DNA of 64,000 bases from Tenrec ecaudatus (GCF_050624435.1 NC_134534.1:69401501-69465500); one strand, 5' to 3'; counted from the first letter of the stretch, positions 46,215 through 57,548 are shown. A program made the numbers and translations. The notes: generated from the letters alone by a model not told the origin.

Positions 46215-46958
46215 CTGTGGGGTCTTTTCCCTGTTTGGGTATCAAAGTTATACTGGCTTCGTAGAATGAGTTTGGGAGTTTGCCATCCTTTTCTATGCTC
46301 TGGAATACTTTGTGGAGGATAGGTATGAACTCTTCGCTGAATGCTTAGTAGAATTCTGCTGTGAAGCCATCTGGCTCGGGGATTTTTTTTGGTGGTAGCT
46401 TCTTCTTTTTTTTTGGTGGTAGCTTCTTAATGACGCTCTCTATTTCTTCTTTCACTATGGGATTGATGAAGTTTTTAACCTCTGTTCAAGATAATCTAGG
46501 GAGGGACTGTTTTTCCAAGTATTTATCCATGTCTCCCACGTTTCTGAATTCATTAGAATACAGTCCTTCATAGTACTTTGTAATTATCCTTTTAATCTCA
46601 TTGGGGTCTGTTATAATTACCCCTGTTTCATCCTTCATTCTGGCTATTGATGTTTGTTCCTACCATTCCTTGGCTAGGTTTGCCAACGGTCATTCAATTC
46701 TGTTGATCCTTTCATAGAACCAGCTTTTTGCTGCATTTATGTTTTGCATTGTTTTTTTGTCTTCCTACTGGTTTAACTCTTCCCTGATTTTTATTCATTC
46801 TGTTTTTGCTATTGGAGGGGTTGTCCTGTTGACTCTGTTCTAGTTGTTGGAGGTTTTGTGATAACGTATCAGTCATAAGCCTCTCTTCCTTTATCATGTG
46901 TGCATTTATTGATATCAAGCTACCCATGATTACTGCTTTCACAGCATCCCATATGTTT

Positions 46959-47017
46959 TGATACATTGTATTCTTAGTATATGTGCCGCCGAAGCAAGAA
47001 TGATACGTTGTATTCTT
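46959..47017 (-). mobile_element. 25-nt U6 snRNA fragment with 17-bp TSD inside L1
   Basis: tgatacattgtattctt at 46959-46975 recurs as tgatacgttgtattctt at 47001-47017 (16 of 17). The 25 nt between (46976-47000) read on the minus strand as the 5' region of U6 (cttgcttcggcggcacatat), one mismatch from the U6 copy at 14755. It stops just before the U6 AAAA stretch and has no poly(A). Confidence 0.85.
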
Positions 47018-47565
47018 GTTCTCATTAGTTTCTAGAAACTTCCTAACATCCTCTCTAATCTGGGCCTGTGCCCATTCATGTTACAAAAGATCATTGTTTA
47101 TCCTCCAATTGATTGACCTTGCATTTCTGGTTATAGTTTTTTAACTTTATGGCATGGTGATCTGAGAAAGATGACTGAATAATCTCGATGTGTTTGAATT
47201 TACTCAGGGTTTATGTGTGTCCCAGCATGCTGTCTATTCTTGAAAATGAGCCATGTGGACTTGAGAAGAATGTGAATTTTTCCATTTGGATGACAAACTT
47301 TATAAATGTCTATCAGGCCCAGTTGCCTAATTGCATTATTTAGCTCTATAGCCTCTTTGCTGAGCTTCTTTCCCAGTGATCTGTCTTTCTCTGATAGCGG
47401 AGTACTAAAGTCACCTACTATGATTGTTGAATCCGTCATTTATTTTTTCATCCTTTTAACAGTTTGATAAAATTCACTGCTCCATTGTTTGGCTCCTAAA
47501 TATTCAACATGTTATCTGGTTCCCGGTTTACTGATCCTATGAGCATTATAAAGTGTTGTAATCTC

Positions 47566-47706
47566 CATTTTGAAGTCTAGATAAATACCTCAGTGTAGTT
47601 TTCTGAGATATTCCGGGCACATCTATTGGCATCCTTTAGTCTAGCAGCCAACTCCATTAACAATTTGGTCCACCCAGGGACTTTGATTTTAGCTTAAAAG
47701 TATCAA
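47566..47706. other. Short unassigned interval
   Basis: No recognisable feature. Confidence 0.35.
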
Positions 47707-48150
47707 ATACAATCCACTGCCATTGAGTCATAGCAAACCTACACAGGTTTCTGAGATTACATTTTTTTTCCATTAAAAATTTTTTTTTTTAAATTTTAAC
47801 AATTTATTGGGGGCACATACAATTCTTATCACAGTTCATACATATACATACATCAGTTGTATAAAGCACATCTGTACCGTCTTTGCCCTAATCATTTTTT
47901 TCTCCTCTTTTCTTTTTTTACATTTTATTAGGGACTCATACAACTCTTATCACCATCCATACATATACATACATCAATTGTATAAAGCACATCCATACAT
48001 TCCCTGCCCCAATCATTCTCAAGGCATTTGCTCCCCACTTAAGCGCCTTGCATCAGGTCCTCAAGATTACATTTTTATAAAAGCAAACAACCTCATCTTT
48101 CTCCATCTTGGAGAACCTGGTGGGTTTGAAGTGCTTCCCCCACAGCAGCT
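47707..48150 (-). repeat. AfroSINE split by an L1 tail
   Basis: Left part 47707-47766 (atccactgccattgagtcat ... ggtttctgagattac) and right part 48077-48150 (aagcaaacaacctcatcttt ... gaacctggtgggtttgaag). The break is at the family's central gtaaatcttt site. Confidence 0.82.
47754..48076 (-). mobile_element. 297-bp dimeric L1 tail in AfroSINE, 13-bp TSD
   Basis: Insert 47767-48063 flanked by agattacattttt at 47754-47766 and 48064-48076. It carries both terminal modules, the linker, and gcatcaggtcctc at the truncated end. Confidence 0.93.
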
Positions 48151-48599
48151 CAATGCTTAATCATTCTTCCGATAGAGAAGACAAAAGATCATCTCTTTTA
48201 CCTTCCTATTCATCACATATGTACTCTTTACATGCCTCCATCTTTGCAATGTTTTTGTTTTATAATTTGATTACATCGTCATTCACTTCACAGTCATGTA
48301 TTAAATTGTTCTTATTCTTCTTTCTGTATGTTTAGTGTTCTCTGAAAATAATAGTTACCTCATTTCATTTTCTTAATGTTCCTTATCCTTATCAATAATT
48401 AAACTCCAATGCCATCCATTCATTTACATTTCAGATATGTGGAATTAATAACTTGAACATCTAGAAGAGTTGGTGGTATAAGGACGTGTCAGGGGATAAA
48501 ATTGCACACAGGGGTCTTGGAAAAGTCTTTTTTATAACCTTTGAGCTGATGCTGTTTGGATTGCATTAATTAATACAAAGGGAAGACTACAGTCTAGGC
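48151..48599. other. Unassigned DNA
   Basis: AT-rich, no recognisable feature. Confidence 0.4.
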
Positions 48600-48770
48600 T
48601 CCATTGGACATAGTACAAGGTCAGCAGTTGGAACCCAGTAACTGTTCTTCAGTAAAAAGATGAGATTTTCTGCTTCCAAAAAGAATTCCAGCCTCGAAAA
48701 GTAAGAGACAATTTTGCTGTTCTGTATGGTCGCTATGAATCAGAGTTGACTTGATGGCAGTGAGTTGATT
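48600..48770 (+). repeat. AfroSINE, sense
   Basis: Starts ggctccattggacatagtac, includes aaggtcagcagttggaaccc, and ends with cgctatgaatcagagttgac then ttgatggcagtgag. Confidence 0.8.
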
Positions 48771-49404
48771 CCAGGGTAGCCCAGACCCCACTTCATCAAT
48801 TGAGGACACTTTCCATCTCTTCTGTGTGGAATCTCCTAGCATCTGTATTTCATTTCTTCCTCTTTTTTAGTCTCTCTTGATAACATGTCTAAAGTACACA
48901 AGGAAATCTCGCCAGTCTTGCCTCTAAGGATCATTCTGGCTGTACTTCATCCAGGATAGATCTGCTTGTTCTTTTGGCCAACTATGGTGCATACCTTTAA
49001 TGTTCTTTGTCAGCCCCATAATTCAGACTCATTGATTTCTTCTTCAGTCTCCTTATTCAATGTCCAGCTTGCATACACATATGAGGCAACTGAAACACCA
49101 TAGCTTGGGTCAGGTGTACTTTTCTCGTATTATCCTTGCTATTAAATACTTTAAAGAAGTCTTGTGTAGCAGATTTACCCAATGCAATGGATCCTTTGAT
49201 CTCTTGTCTATTGCCTCCACGAACATTGTGAATCCGAGCAAGACAAAATACTTGACAATATCAATCTTTTCTCTGTTTACCATGATATTACCTACTGGTC
49301 CAGTTGTGAGAACTTTGATTTTCTTTACATAGAGGTGTAATCCATACTAAAGCTAAGATCCTTGATCTTCATTAGCATGTGCTTCAAGTCCTCCCTCCTC
49401 ACTT

Positions 49405-50778
49405 TTAGCAAGCAAGTTTTTGCTTTTAAAACATTTTATTGGGAGCTCTTACAGTTATTAGTACAATCCTTAGTTCTATTAGATCAAGCATATTTGTACA
49501 ATTGCTTCCATCATCATTTTCAATACCGTTTCTTTTTTGAACTCCTTTATATCAGCTCCCCTTTATCACCCCTCCCCCACCCTACCACCCCTGAATCCTT
49601 AATATATTATATTATTATCAAAATTGTTTTTTGCCATAACTTCCACCATCCGCTGTAGTAGCCACTCATGTAAAATTATGATGTTTATTACTTTCAAGTG
49701 GGGTTATAGAGTCATTGTTGGTATCAGTTTCCCCTTCCCCCTCTATCCCCCTCTCTTCCCATATCCTCAGTGAATCATTGGTCCTCTTACTGTTTCTGAG
49801 GGGTTTATCCATTTTGAATTTCATGTATCAAAAGTTCTCAATTGTACCAATGTACATATACAGGTCTAGCAAGATTAGTGAGGTAAAAGTAAGACTATGA
49901 TAGTGGGAGAAGGAAATTTTAAAGAACTAGAAGATAATTATATGTTTCACCAGTGCTCTACTGCACCCTGGATATTTCAACACTTCCGTATTGCCCTTCT
50001 GTGAGGGACTATCCAATTACTTTACAGGTGGGCTTTGCGTCTCCACTTTGCCTGTGTTCCTTCATGTCAGTTTGCTTGTTTTGAACTTCTGATACCTATT
50101 CTCATTGATACCTCATGATCACACATGTTGGTGTGCTTCTTTCATATGGGCATTGCTGCTTCCTTAAATATATATATATATATAAATGTATATATATATA
50201 TATATATATATATATGACATTTGCTTATGTACCCATTTTTGTCTTCAGCGATCGTGTCAAGAAGATGAATAACATAGAGTGCCACATTATTAAAATAAAC
50301 TTTTCTTATAGTTTGTTCTTGTACTTAGGTAGGTTTTAAGTGGAGGCCCAAACCCCATCTGCTTCCTATTGTATTTAATATATATCTATAACAATATAAA
50401 TACACCTATCTTTACATATTTATATCTTTATATACATACACAGATTTATAGTTATACATATCTGTACACTTTTTACTTCCTTATTGTATCCTCTATTTCT
50501 TATTTTCCCTCCTGCCCCACTATCATGAACTTCTTGATATCAGCTCTCCATCACCTCTCAGTAATTCCTCTTGGGTACATTTCAATTGAACAAACATCAC
50601 CAGTGACACCGTACCCTCCTTGTCATTGGTTTTAAGTCACTTGCTATTCCCCTGTCCCTGATGTATTGGCTCAATGCTCCCCTCCCCACATCTCCTCCTC
50701 TCCCATGCTCACCCTCACCCTCTTCCACTAACCTTTGGTCCCATTGCTGTCTCCTTGAGATTAGCAAGCAAGGTTTTG
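49405..50778 (-). mobile_element. L1 3' UTR inserted in RTE, about 18-bp TSD
   Basis: Insert 49423-50760 between ttagcaagcaagtttttg (49405-49422) and ttagcaagcaaggttttg (50761-50778), 17 of 18 identical. It contains L1 3'-UTR blocks (atcagctcccctttatcacc, ggtcctcttactgtttctga) and an AT microsatellite. Confidence 0.88.
50165..50216. repeat. (TA)n microsatellite inside L1 UTR
   Basis: Mostly uninterrupted TA dinucleotides with one short break (aaatg). It gives rise to an open frame rich in Y and I that is not a gene. Confidence 0.92.
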
Positions 50779-51177
50779 TCATCTGAATATTGCAGGTTGT
50801 TAGTAAGCTTTCTTTAATTCTGATGCCACATTATTCTTCATAGAAGCCAGCTTTTCTGATGATTTGTTCAACATACAGATTGAGTAAGTATGGTGAGAGG
50901 ATACAGCCCTGATGAACACTTTTCCTGGTTCTAAACCATGCCATATTCCACCATGAAATCCACCACAGTATGACAAACTGACAGACAAATGGTGGAGAGC
51001 ATGGATTAAAGGTGAGCCACATGGGATAGGGCAAATAGGGATAAAATAGCAGTGGTAAGAGGACACGACTACTGAGTGGGAAAATGATATTGGCTGCAAT
51101 CATCACAAGTATTTTCTTGAAAGAAAAGCAATTTACTCTAAGAATGATTTTACTAGTGACTAAAACTAAATTATGAC

Positions 51178-51937
51178 TACTCTATATATGCCGACCCGAA
51201 TATCAGCAGAGGCACCTAAGTTTACCACAAAAGCTGCATTAGAAATGTGCTGAAACATTGTGAATAAGGTGGAGTGCAGAGTTGGAACCCAGGGCCCATC
51301 TGGGGGAAATTGGACACCCCCTTGCAGAAGGGCTGTGGGGAGATGACAAACCAGTCAGAGTGCAGTGTAGCAATGATGAAACATACAATTTTCCTCTAGT
51401 TCTTAAATGCTCCCCCCCCCACTATCATGATCCCAATTCTACCTTACATAACCGGCTGGACCGGAAGATGTACACTGACATGGATAGGAGCTGGAAATAC
51501 GGGGAATCCAGGACAGATGAAATCCCCAGGAACAGTGGTGAAAGTGGCGATATTGGGAAGGTGGAGAGAGGGTAAGGGAGAAAGGGGAAACAGATGACAA
51601 GGTCTACATGTAACCTCCTCCCTGGAGGACAGACAGAAGAGAACTAGGTGAGGAAGATGTCGGCTGGTGTAAGATATGATAAAATAATAATTATTTATAA
51701 ATTATCAAGGGTTCAGGGGTAGGGGGTAGGGAGTAGGGAGGGGAAAATGAGGAGCTGATACCAAGGGCTCAAGTAGAAAGCAGGTATTTTGAGAATGATG
51801 ATGGCAACATATGTACGAATGTGCTGGACACAAATGATGTATGTATGGATTATAAAAAGAGTTGTATGAGCCTCTAATAAAATGATTTAAAAAAAGAAAT
51901 GTGCTGAAAACTCTGCTTGTTCATGAATATATACAGT
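51178..51937. mobile_element. Palindromic MITE interrupted by L1
   Basis: Same family as 37078-37190 in the opposite orientation: tatgccgacccgaatatcag, aggcacctaagtttaccac, then after the L1 actctgcttgttcatgaata and tatacagta. Confidence 0.75.
51241..51909 (+). mobile_element. L1 3' UTR inserted in the MITE, perfect 15-bp TSD
   Basis: Insert 51256-51894 flanked by agaaatgtgctgaaa at 51241-51255 and 51895-51909. Single-module tail ending cctctaataaaatgattt and A's. Confidence 0.93.
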
Positions 51938-52361
51938 ATACTGTATTTTTTGGAATGATTATTTAATTACTTATTTTTTGTGATCAAATAACTTTATTGA
52001 ATAGTCACTTTGGAGGATTGGAGACAATGAGGTCTGTCAACAGCAGTCTGACTAAATCTCGCTGTCGCCGAAAAAAGCTTGAAAGATTATTTCTGGAAAT
52101 GATGAAAAATTAAAAAACATATATATAGGTTTACCTTGACATAATAGTAAGATTTTTGAGATGTGGTAAGGTCAAACTTTAATCAAGTGGAAGGCCAGAC
52201 ACATTTGAAGATTTTCATACTCATAGTTGTTGATGTTCATAGTAGGGGCCGCCACAAGGCAGAGATTCAGAAAGATCATGGGTAAGTATTTGGTTATTAT
52301 GGTTTCCTAGGAAATGTGCCAGACAAAGAGAGCCCGGCACGCAGGATTTTATTAGTCAACT
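51938..52361. other. Unassigned DNA
   Basis: No recognisable feature. Confidence 0.4.
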
Positions 52362-52550
52362 GTGTTTGAAACTAGGGGCCCACGTGGCACAGTGAGCTAT
52401 GAAGTGTGCTGAATCACAGGATCAGCAGTTTGCATCCACCAGCCACTCTGTGGGAGAAAGATGAAGTTGTCTTCTGGCCTAAAGAGTTAAAAGTCTCAGA
52501 CACCCATAGGGGCTGTTCTACTCTGTCAGGGCTCTCCACCGTCTCTTCCC
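52362..52550 (+). repeat. AfroSINE, sense
   Basis: Starts near aggggcccacgtggcacag, includes aggatcagcagtttgcatcc and ccagccactctgtgggagaa. The tail is diverged. Confidence 0.8.
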
Positions 52551-52828
52551 ATGGATATAGTCAATTTGATTTCTGGAGAAGTACACTTGTATAGCCTTTT
52601 GTGCTGTTGGAAAAAGGCTATTTGAGATGAAGTTATTGGTCTTGCAGAATTCTATCATGCGATCTCCACTTCATTTCTATCACCAGGACCAAATTTTCCA
52701 ACTACTGTTCTTCTCTTTTTGCTTACCAATTTTACATTTAAATTGCCAATAATTATCAATGCATCTTGATTGCTTGTTTGATTAACTTCAGATTGAAGAT
52801 GTGGTAGAAATCTTCAATTTCTGCATCA

Positions 52829-53113
52829 TTAGCTTAGTTGCTGGTGGGTAAGTTTTAATAATAGTAGCATTGGTTGATATCTTTGTATGGGAATAGACGT
52901 TATCCTATCTAGACAGCATCCTACTTCAGGACAGGTCTTGAACTGTCCTTTTTTGATGATGAATGCAATGTCATTCCTCTTGTGTGTTTCATTCCCAGGG
53001 TAGTAAATCTTATGACTTTCTGATACCAAGTGGCCGCTACCATTCCATTTCACCTCACTAATACCTAGAATATTGATCTTTATGTATTCCATTTCATGTT
53101 TAACAACTTCCAA
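52829..53113 (-). pseudogene. RTE endonuclease remnant
   Basis: A 94-codon open stretch with the RTE AP-endonuclease signature ILGISEVKWNGSGHL, then KIYYPGNETHKRNDIAFI (family pattern: the glutamate of ISE is a metal ligand; the later text is HKIYYSG...RNGVAF). The rest of the protein is out of frame. It is a residue of the RTE element, not a host gene. Confidence 0.85.
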
Positions 53114-53500
53114 TTTTCCTAGATCCTTACTTCATACAATTTTCAATGACTGGTGTTTGCGGCTGTTTCTTTTCATGTTGAGATGTGCCCCATCCATCCC
53201 CGTCTTTATGGTTGACTGTACTTTGAGAAGGCAGCTCTTCCTGAGTCATATTTTGAACGATTTCCGACCTTAGTGCCTCATGTTCTGGAACTATCTCTGA
53301 CAAAGTTCTGCTTCTGTTTGTTAGAGTTTCAGGAGCTGACAATGTCTTGATGCTTTCCATGAGGTTTTCAGTGGCTTATTCCTCTGAAGCCTATTCCTTC
53401 CTTTGTAGTCTGTTCTTAGTGTGTAAGTTCTGTTGAAACCTGTTGACTTTGGATGCCCCACTTGGTATTTGAAATACCAGTGACTTAGCTTTCAGCATCA

Positions 53501-54371
53501 CATAAGCCACCACAGTGCACCACACGGATAGACAAGTGGTGAATGTATATATTTGCATGTACATACATATGTTTGTATTTATGTACATATTGGAAGCTAA
53601 GGTACAGAAGGAAGAAGAATAAAGGAGAGAAAAATATATAAAACAAAAAGTTATCAATATCACTGCATCTGAAATTTCTCCTCTTTGAAAAGCTCCTTTA
53701 ATAAGTATAAAAGTGACCATCTTTTCTTGTTTTTCCACTCCTTGATGGAACTCTGATGAAAACATTTGCCCCTTTAGCTCCTTTTCTCTTATCATCAAGA
53801 AATTTAAAAATGAAAAAGGTACAATTTTTCTGAATGATGGGTTATCCCATCACCCTGAAATTATTTCCATTTCATTTTTGTTTCCAAATACCTTTTCTTA
53901 CCAAAGGACAATAGAAGGGCCTACATTTCCATCTTAGCACCAAGTGCATGTCAGAACTGCGGAAACTGGTGATTTCAGGGTCTATATATCCCCTGCTGTT
54001 TGTAGACTTTTTTTTTTTTAAGAAAAAAGTTTTAAAAAAGAACACAGGGGGAAAAAAAACCTAAGAACACAAGGAAGCAAAGAAGAAACCCTACATGACA
54101 AAAGCATTAAACTCCAAGAGTGGTTTATTTAATTGTTGAAGCCTTTCTTCACTATTCTGGGGACACTTATGTCAACATCGTAATAAAGGAAGTAAAGCAC
54201 TTTATAAACCTCAGAGCATGTGGGCTTGGTTCAGAAAATCACCCTTGAGAGTGAGGTTAGCTTGCCCTGGGCCCATGGAACATTTCCATAGAGAAATAGG
54301 TCTTTTCTGGTAAGGACCAGATGACATATTTGCAAAGGACAGGGTTTAATGCTGTCACTATTAAAATTGGA
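53501..54371. other. Unassigned DNA
   Basis: A 135-codon minus-strand frame (53391-53798) spans the RTE edge and low-complexity text and shows no domain. Confidence 0.4.
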
Positions 54372-54478
54372 AGCAAATGATCTCTCTCTTTTTTTAAAAA
54401 ACATTTTATTAGGGGCTCATACAACTCTTATCACAATCCATACATACACATACATCAATTGTATAGCAAACTATCTCT
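54372..54478 (-). mobile_element. 79-bp L1 tail with TSD
   Basis: Insert 54386-54464, an extreme 5' truncation of the L1 end. Flanks agcaaatgatctct (54372-54385) and agcaaactatctct (54465-54478) match at 12 of 14. Confidence 0.85.
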
Positions 54479-55029
54479 AATGAAACATTTGTTCTCCCTC
54501 CCCCAATTCTTGACTTCAGTTCACATGAATGCCAGAAGTACTTCTACCTAAGCTCAATAAAATTCTATTTTTATAATGCTGAAATAACCTTCCACTGAAA
54601 ATTGAAAATAACCTTCCACTGAAAAACCTAGAGTGATTTTTCTGTGGGGAGAATTGCTCTATCAGCCATTTTATTTCAATTTTGGCTATCATGAATTATT
54701 TCTATATACAAGTTAATAAATGATGCAATCCCATTCATATTTTGCTAATCAAATGGAAAACTAAGAGCCATTAGCTTGTTTGAATTTAAAAATATTCTAT
54801 AAATAACATCTAATGATAGAGAATTTAGATTTTGAGTGATATCATGGAGAATTTGTCCTCTTGTGATTGATTTACTTCACTCAGCCCATCTTCCTGATTG
54901 CTCCCTGTTAAAATGCATCTTGAGAGCTCATCATTATTTTTTCCCTAAATTTAATTAGTTTTGCTGTTGTTGAGAATTAGACAGGAAAACATGCAAGGGA
55001 ATGCATGAATTAAAAAGATGCACAGAAAA
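54479..55029. other. Unassigned AT-rich DNA
   Basis: Contains a 21-bp direct repeat (aataaccttccactgaaaa at about 54584 and 54605). Otherwise nothing recognised. Confidence 0.45.
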
Positions 55030-55620
55030 TAGAATTAAAAGTCATGAAAACATTTTTAACAGTTTTATTGGCCTGTCATCCACCTACAATTCAACAGTTC
55101 AACCATATCAAGAAGAGTTGAACAATCTTTACAACACTCACTTTAGAACATTTCCTTTCCCCCCATATTTATTGTCATTCATGTACTTTTTTCAATTTTG
55201 GCAAAAAGATACGCAAGAAAACCTTCTTCAATTCGACAATGTCTACATGTTGATGGCACTCTTTGGGTTGCACAACCGGTATCGATATCCTTCTAAACGG
55301 TTCTACCGCTACCACGATGAGCTCAATTCTCCCGAAGCAAAGCAAAAACTCTTCTTCCTATCTTCACGGCAACCATAGGTCAAGTTCAGTTTCTTTCCTT
55401 CCCACCCCCACCCAGTAGTTTTCTTGATATAATATTCACATATCATGCAGTTCCATAGTTAAATCACTTTTTAAAAGGGTTGTATATGCATCATCACAAT
55501 GAGTTAAAATGCTCCCTCATACCTCCCAGTAATGAATTTTTTTCATGAACTTCTTGAAGCCCCCTTGCAAATCAATTCAGTAGTTTCTACATGTATAATT
55601 CAGTGACCTTGCTTTCATTC
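55030..55620 (-). mobile_element. Old L1 3'-end fragments, antisense
   Basis: acagttttattggcctgtca, agagttgaacaatctttac and actttagaacatttccttt follow the ancient L1 3'-UTR pattern, and a second similar start occurs near 55430 (gatataatattcacatatc). This explains the 125-codon open frame at 55001-55378, which I do not call a gene. Confidence 0.65.
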
Positions 55621-55630
55621 CTTGAGATGT

Positions 55631-57249
55631 TGTGGTAGTTACATAATCTGGAGTCAATTTGAGACTTGAGAGGATTAGGAGTGAAGGGGTGGAGTCTAGT
55701 CTGTGAATTGGGTCACAGCCAATGAGGCCTCTGTGTGGGCATGGCCTTCTCCTGAGAATTCTGGGAAATCCAGTATTTCTTCTTTGGAGGTGGGAGACAC
55801 TTCTCTCCCTCTGCTCACTCCCGGGGAGACATGGCAGCTGACAAGACACATGGAACTACCATGTTCTCTGAGCTTGAGAAGCCACATGGACCTACCCTGA
55901 TGCAACCAGACCTCTGAATTCAGAAAAGCCATGTGGCTACACCTGCCAGCACTGAGATGCTTATGACATCACTGGATCCAAAGGCTTTCTACCCACTGGC
56001 CTGTGATGGTCCTGCATTTGGCATCATTGCATGTGTTTCATGAGTCTGAAGAGGACTTTATAGATTGGTATCAGACATATGGGATAATGTCAGATTTATG
56101 GTTTTAGACTGGACTGGGCTGGGATGCTTTCTTAATGTACAGGCATGTACATATGTGAATATATTTATATATGATGATGGGGAAATAGATCTATATGCAA
56201 ATATTTATGGGTTTAGTATTAAGGTAGCAGATGGACATTGGGCCTTTACTCAAGTACTCCCTCAATTCAAGAACACTTTGTTCTATTAAATTGGCATTCC
56301 AGGTTTTTTACCTTCCAGACATGATTCCTGAAAACAAAGCAGTTACATAAGCAAATGTGGTGAAGAAAGCTGATGGTGCCCGGCTATAAAAGATAGAGTG
56401 TCTGGGGTCTTAAAGACTTGAAGATAAACAAACAGCCATCTAGCTGAGAAGCAGCAAAGCCCACATGGAACAAGCACACCAGCCTGTGTGATCACAAAGT
56501 ACTGAAGGGATCAGTTATCAGGAATCAAAGAACAAAAAATCCTATCATTTTGAATGAGGAGGAGTGCAGAGTGGAGACCCAAAGCCCATCTGTAGCCAAC
56601 TAGACATCCCTTTACAGAAGGGTCGCATGGAGGAGGCGAGTCAGTCATGGTACAGTATAGTACCAATGACACATACAACTTTCCTCTAGTTCTTTAATGC
56701 TCCCCCCCCACTATCATGATCCCAATTTTACCTTACAAATATGGCTAGACCAAAGCATGTACACAGGTACAGATAAGAGCTGAAAACCAGGGAATCCAGG
56801 ACAGATAAACCTCTCAGGACCAATATTGAGAGTAGCCATACCATGAGGGTAAGGGGAAGGTGGGGGTAGATAGGGTGAACTGATCACAATGATCTACATA
56901 TAACCCCCTCCCAGGGGGATGGACAACAGAAAAGTGGGTGAAGGGAGACATCGGTCAGTGTAAGACAAAAAAAAATTATAAATTATCAAGGATTCATGAG
57001 GGAGGGAGGGTGGGGGATAGAGGGGGAAAATGAGTTGCTTATACTAAGGGCTCAAGTAGAAAGAAAATGTTTTGAAAATGATGATGGCAACAAATGTACA
57101 AATGTGCTTGATACAATGGATGGATGTATGGATTGTGATAAGTGTATGATTCCCCAATAGAATGAGTTAAAAATTACCCTTTATATAAATCTCTCTCTTA
57201 TACACACAAGGGTATGGATTTTTTTCTCTAGTCTACCCAGACTAACACA
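55631..57249 (+). mobile_element. Solo LTR, ERVL/MLT2-like, carrying an L1
   Basis: Starts tgtggtagttacataatctg and ends ctctagtctacccagactaacaca. Flanks gatgt/gatga fit a 5-bp duplication (4 of 5). It is the same family as 59982-60497, matching across cctgcatttggcatcattgc and gactgggctgggatgctttc. An L1 3' UTR occupies about 56140-57170. No internal viral region adjoins it. Confidence 0.68.
56140..57170 (+). mobile_element. L1 3' UTR inside the LTR
   Basis: Sense L1 UTR with agtgcagagtggagaccca, tctagttctttaatgctccc and the terminal module (gattccccaatagaatgag). LTR text resumes at ccctttatataaatctctc. The exact TSD is unclear. Confidence 0.8.
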
Positions 57250-57368
57250 GATGAGCAACCATTCTTGCCTTCCTTAGCTGAATTACTCTCCCTCATTAAC
57301 ATAAAGTACTGCTGCTTAAGGTCCCTATCTGATCATCCTAGTTGTCGTCATAAATTTGATCCCATATG

Positions 57369-57548
57369 CTCCCTGGAACTCACTGTCATGGACTCAAAGC
57401 TGACTCACTGTGGCCCCATAGGACAGAGCAGAGCAGTTTCTGTTGATTTTTTATGGGAAAGTCTCATCAATCTCACTGGGTGAGGCTTTTCTGCTGAGGT
57501 TGTGATTAGCAGCCCAATGCTTCACCCACTGGGCCAGCTGGGCTCCTA
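57369..57548 (-). repeat. AfroSINE, antisense
   Basis: gactcaaagctgactcactg, aggacagagcagagcagttt, and a reverse start gggccagctgggctcct. Confidence 0.82.

Larger units (their letters stand above)
42983..47565 (-). mobile_element. 5'-truncated L1 carrying three later insertions
   Basis: Antisense L1 with 3' UTR (42983-43650, shorter than that of the full-length copy) and most of ORF2. The RT box KLLLFVDDMILYIENPKSS lies near 45480-45520, the C-terminal block [17 protein letters not shown] near 45050, and an endonuclease block TIIVGDFSTPLSEKDRSLGK near 47390-47430. It ends inside the endonuclease region at about 47565, so ORF1 and the 5' UTR are absent. It is broken by many stops and hosts an LTR, an L1 tail and a U6 fragment. 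Confidence 0.88.
48780..53500 (-). mobile_element. Long RTE/BovB-like LINE, antisense, broken by insertions
   Basis: Three segments in consistent antisense order: 48780-49422 (C-terminal region), 50779-51170 (RT region; gatacagccctgatgaacac is the reverse of the HQGC box) and 52555-53500 (endonuclease). The gaps are filled by an L1 (49423-50760), a MITE holding another L1 (51178-51937), about 0.4 kb unassigned, and an AfroSINE. It is probably one ancestral insertion, although segment 2 could be separate. Confidence 0.72.

Noticed and set aside
50115-50339. Open frames rich in Y and I
   Set aside because: Translation of a TA microsatellite and AT-rich L1 UTR.
55001-55378. 125-codon open frame with basic, aromatic-rich C-terminus
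   Set aside because: The DNA follows the ancient antisense L1 3'-end pattern, and no known domain is seen.
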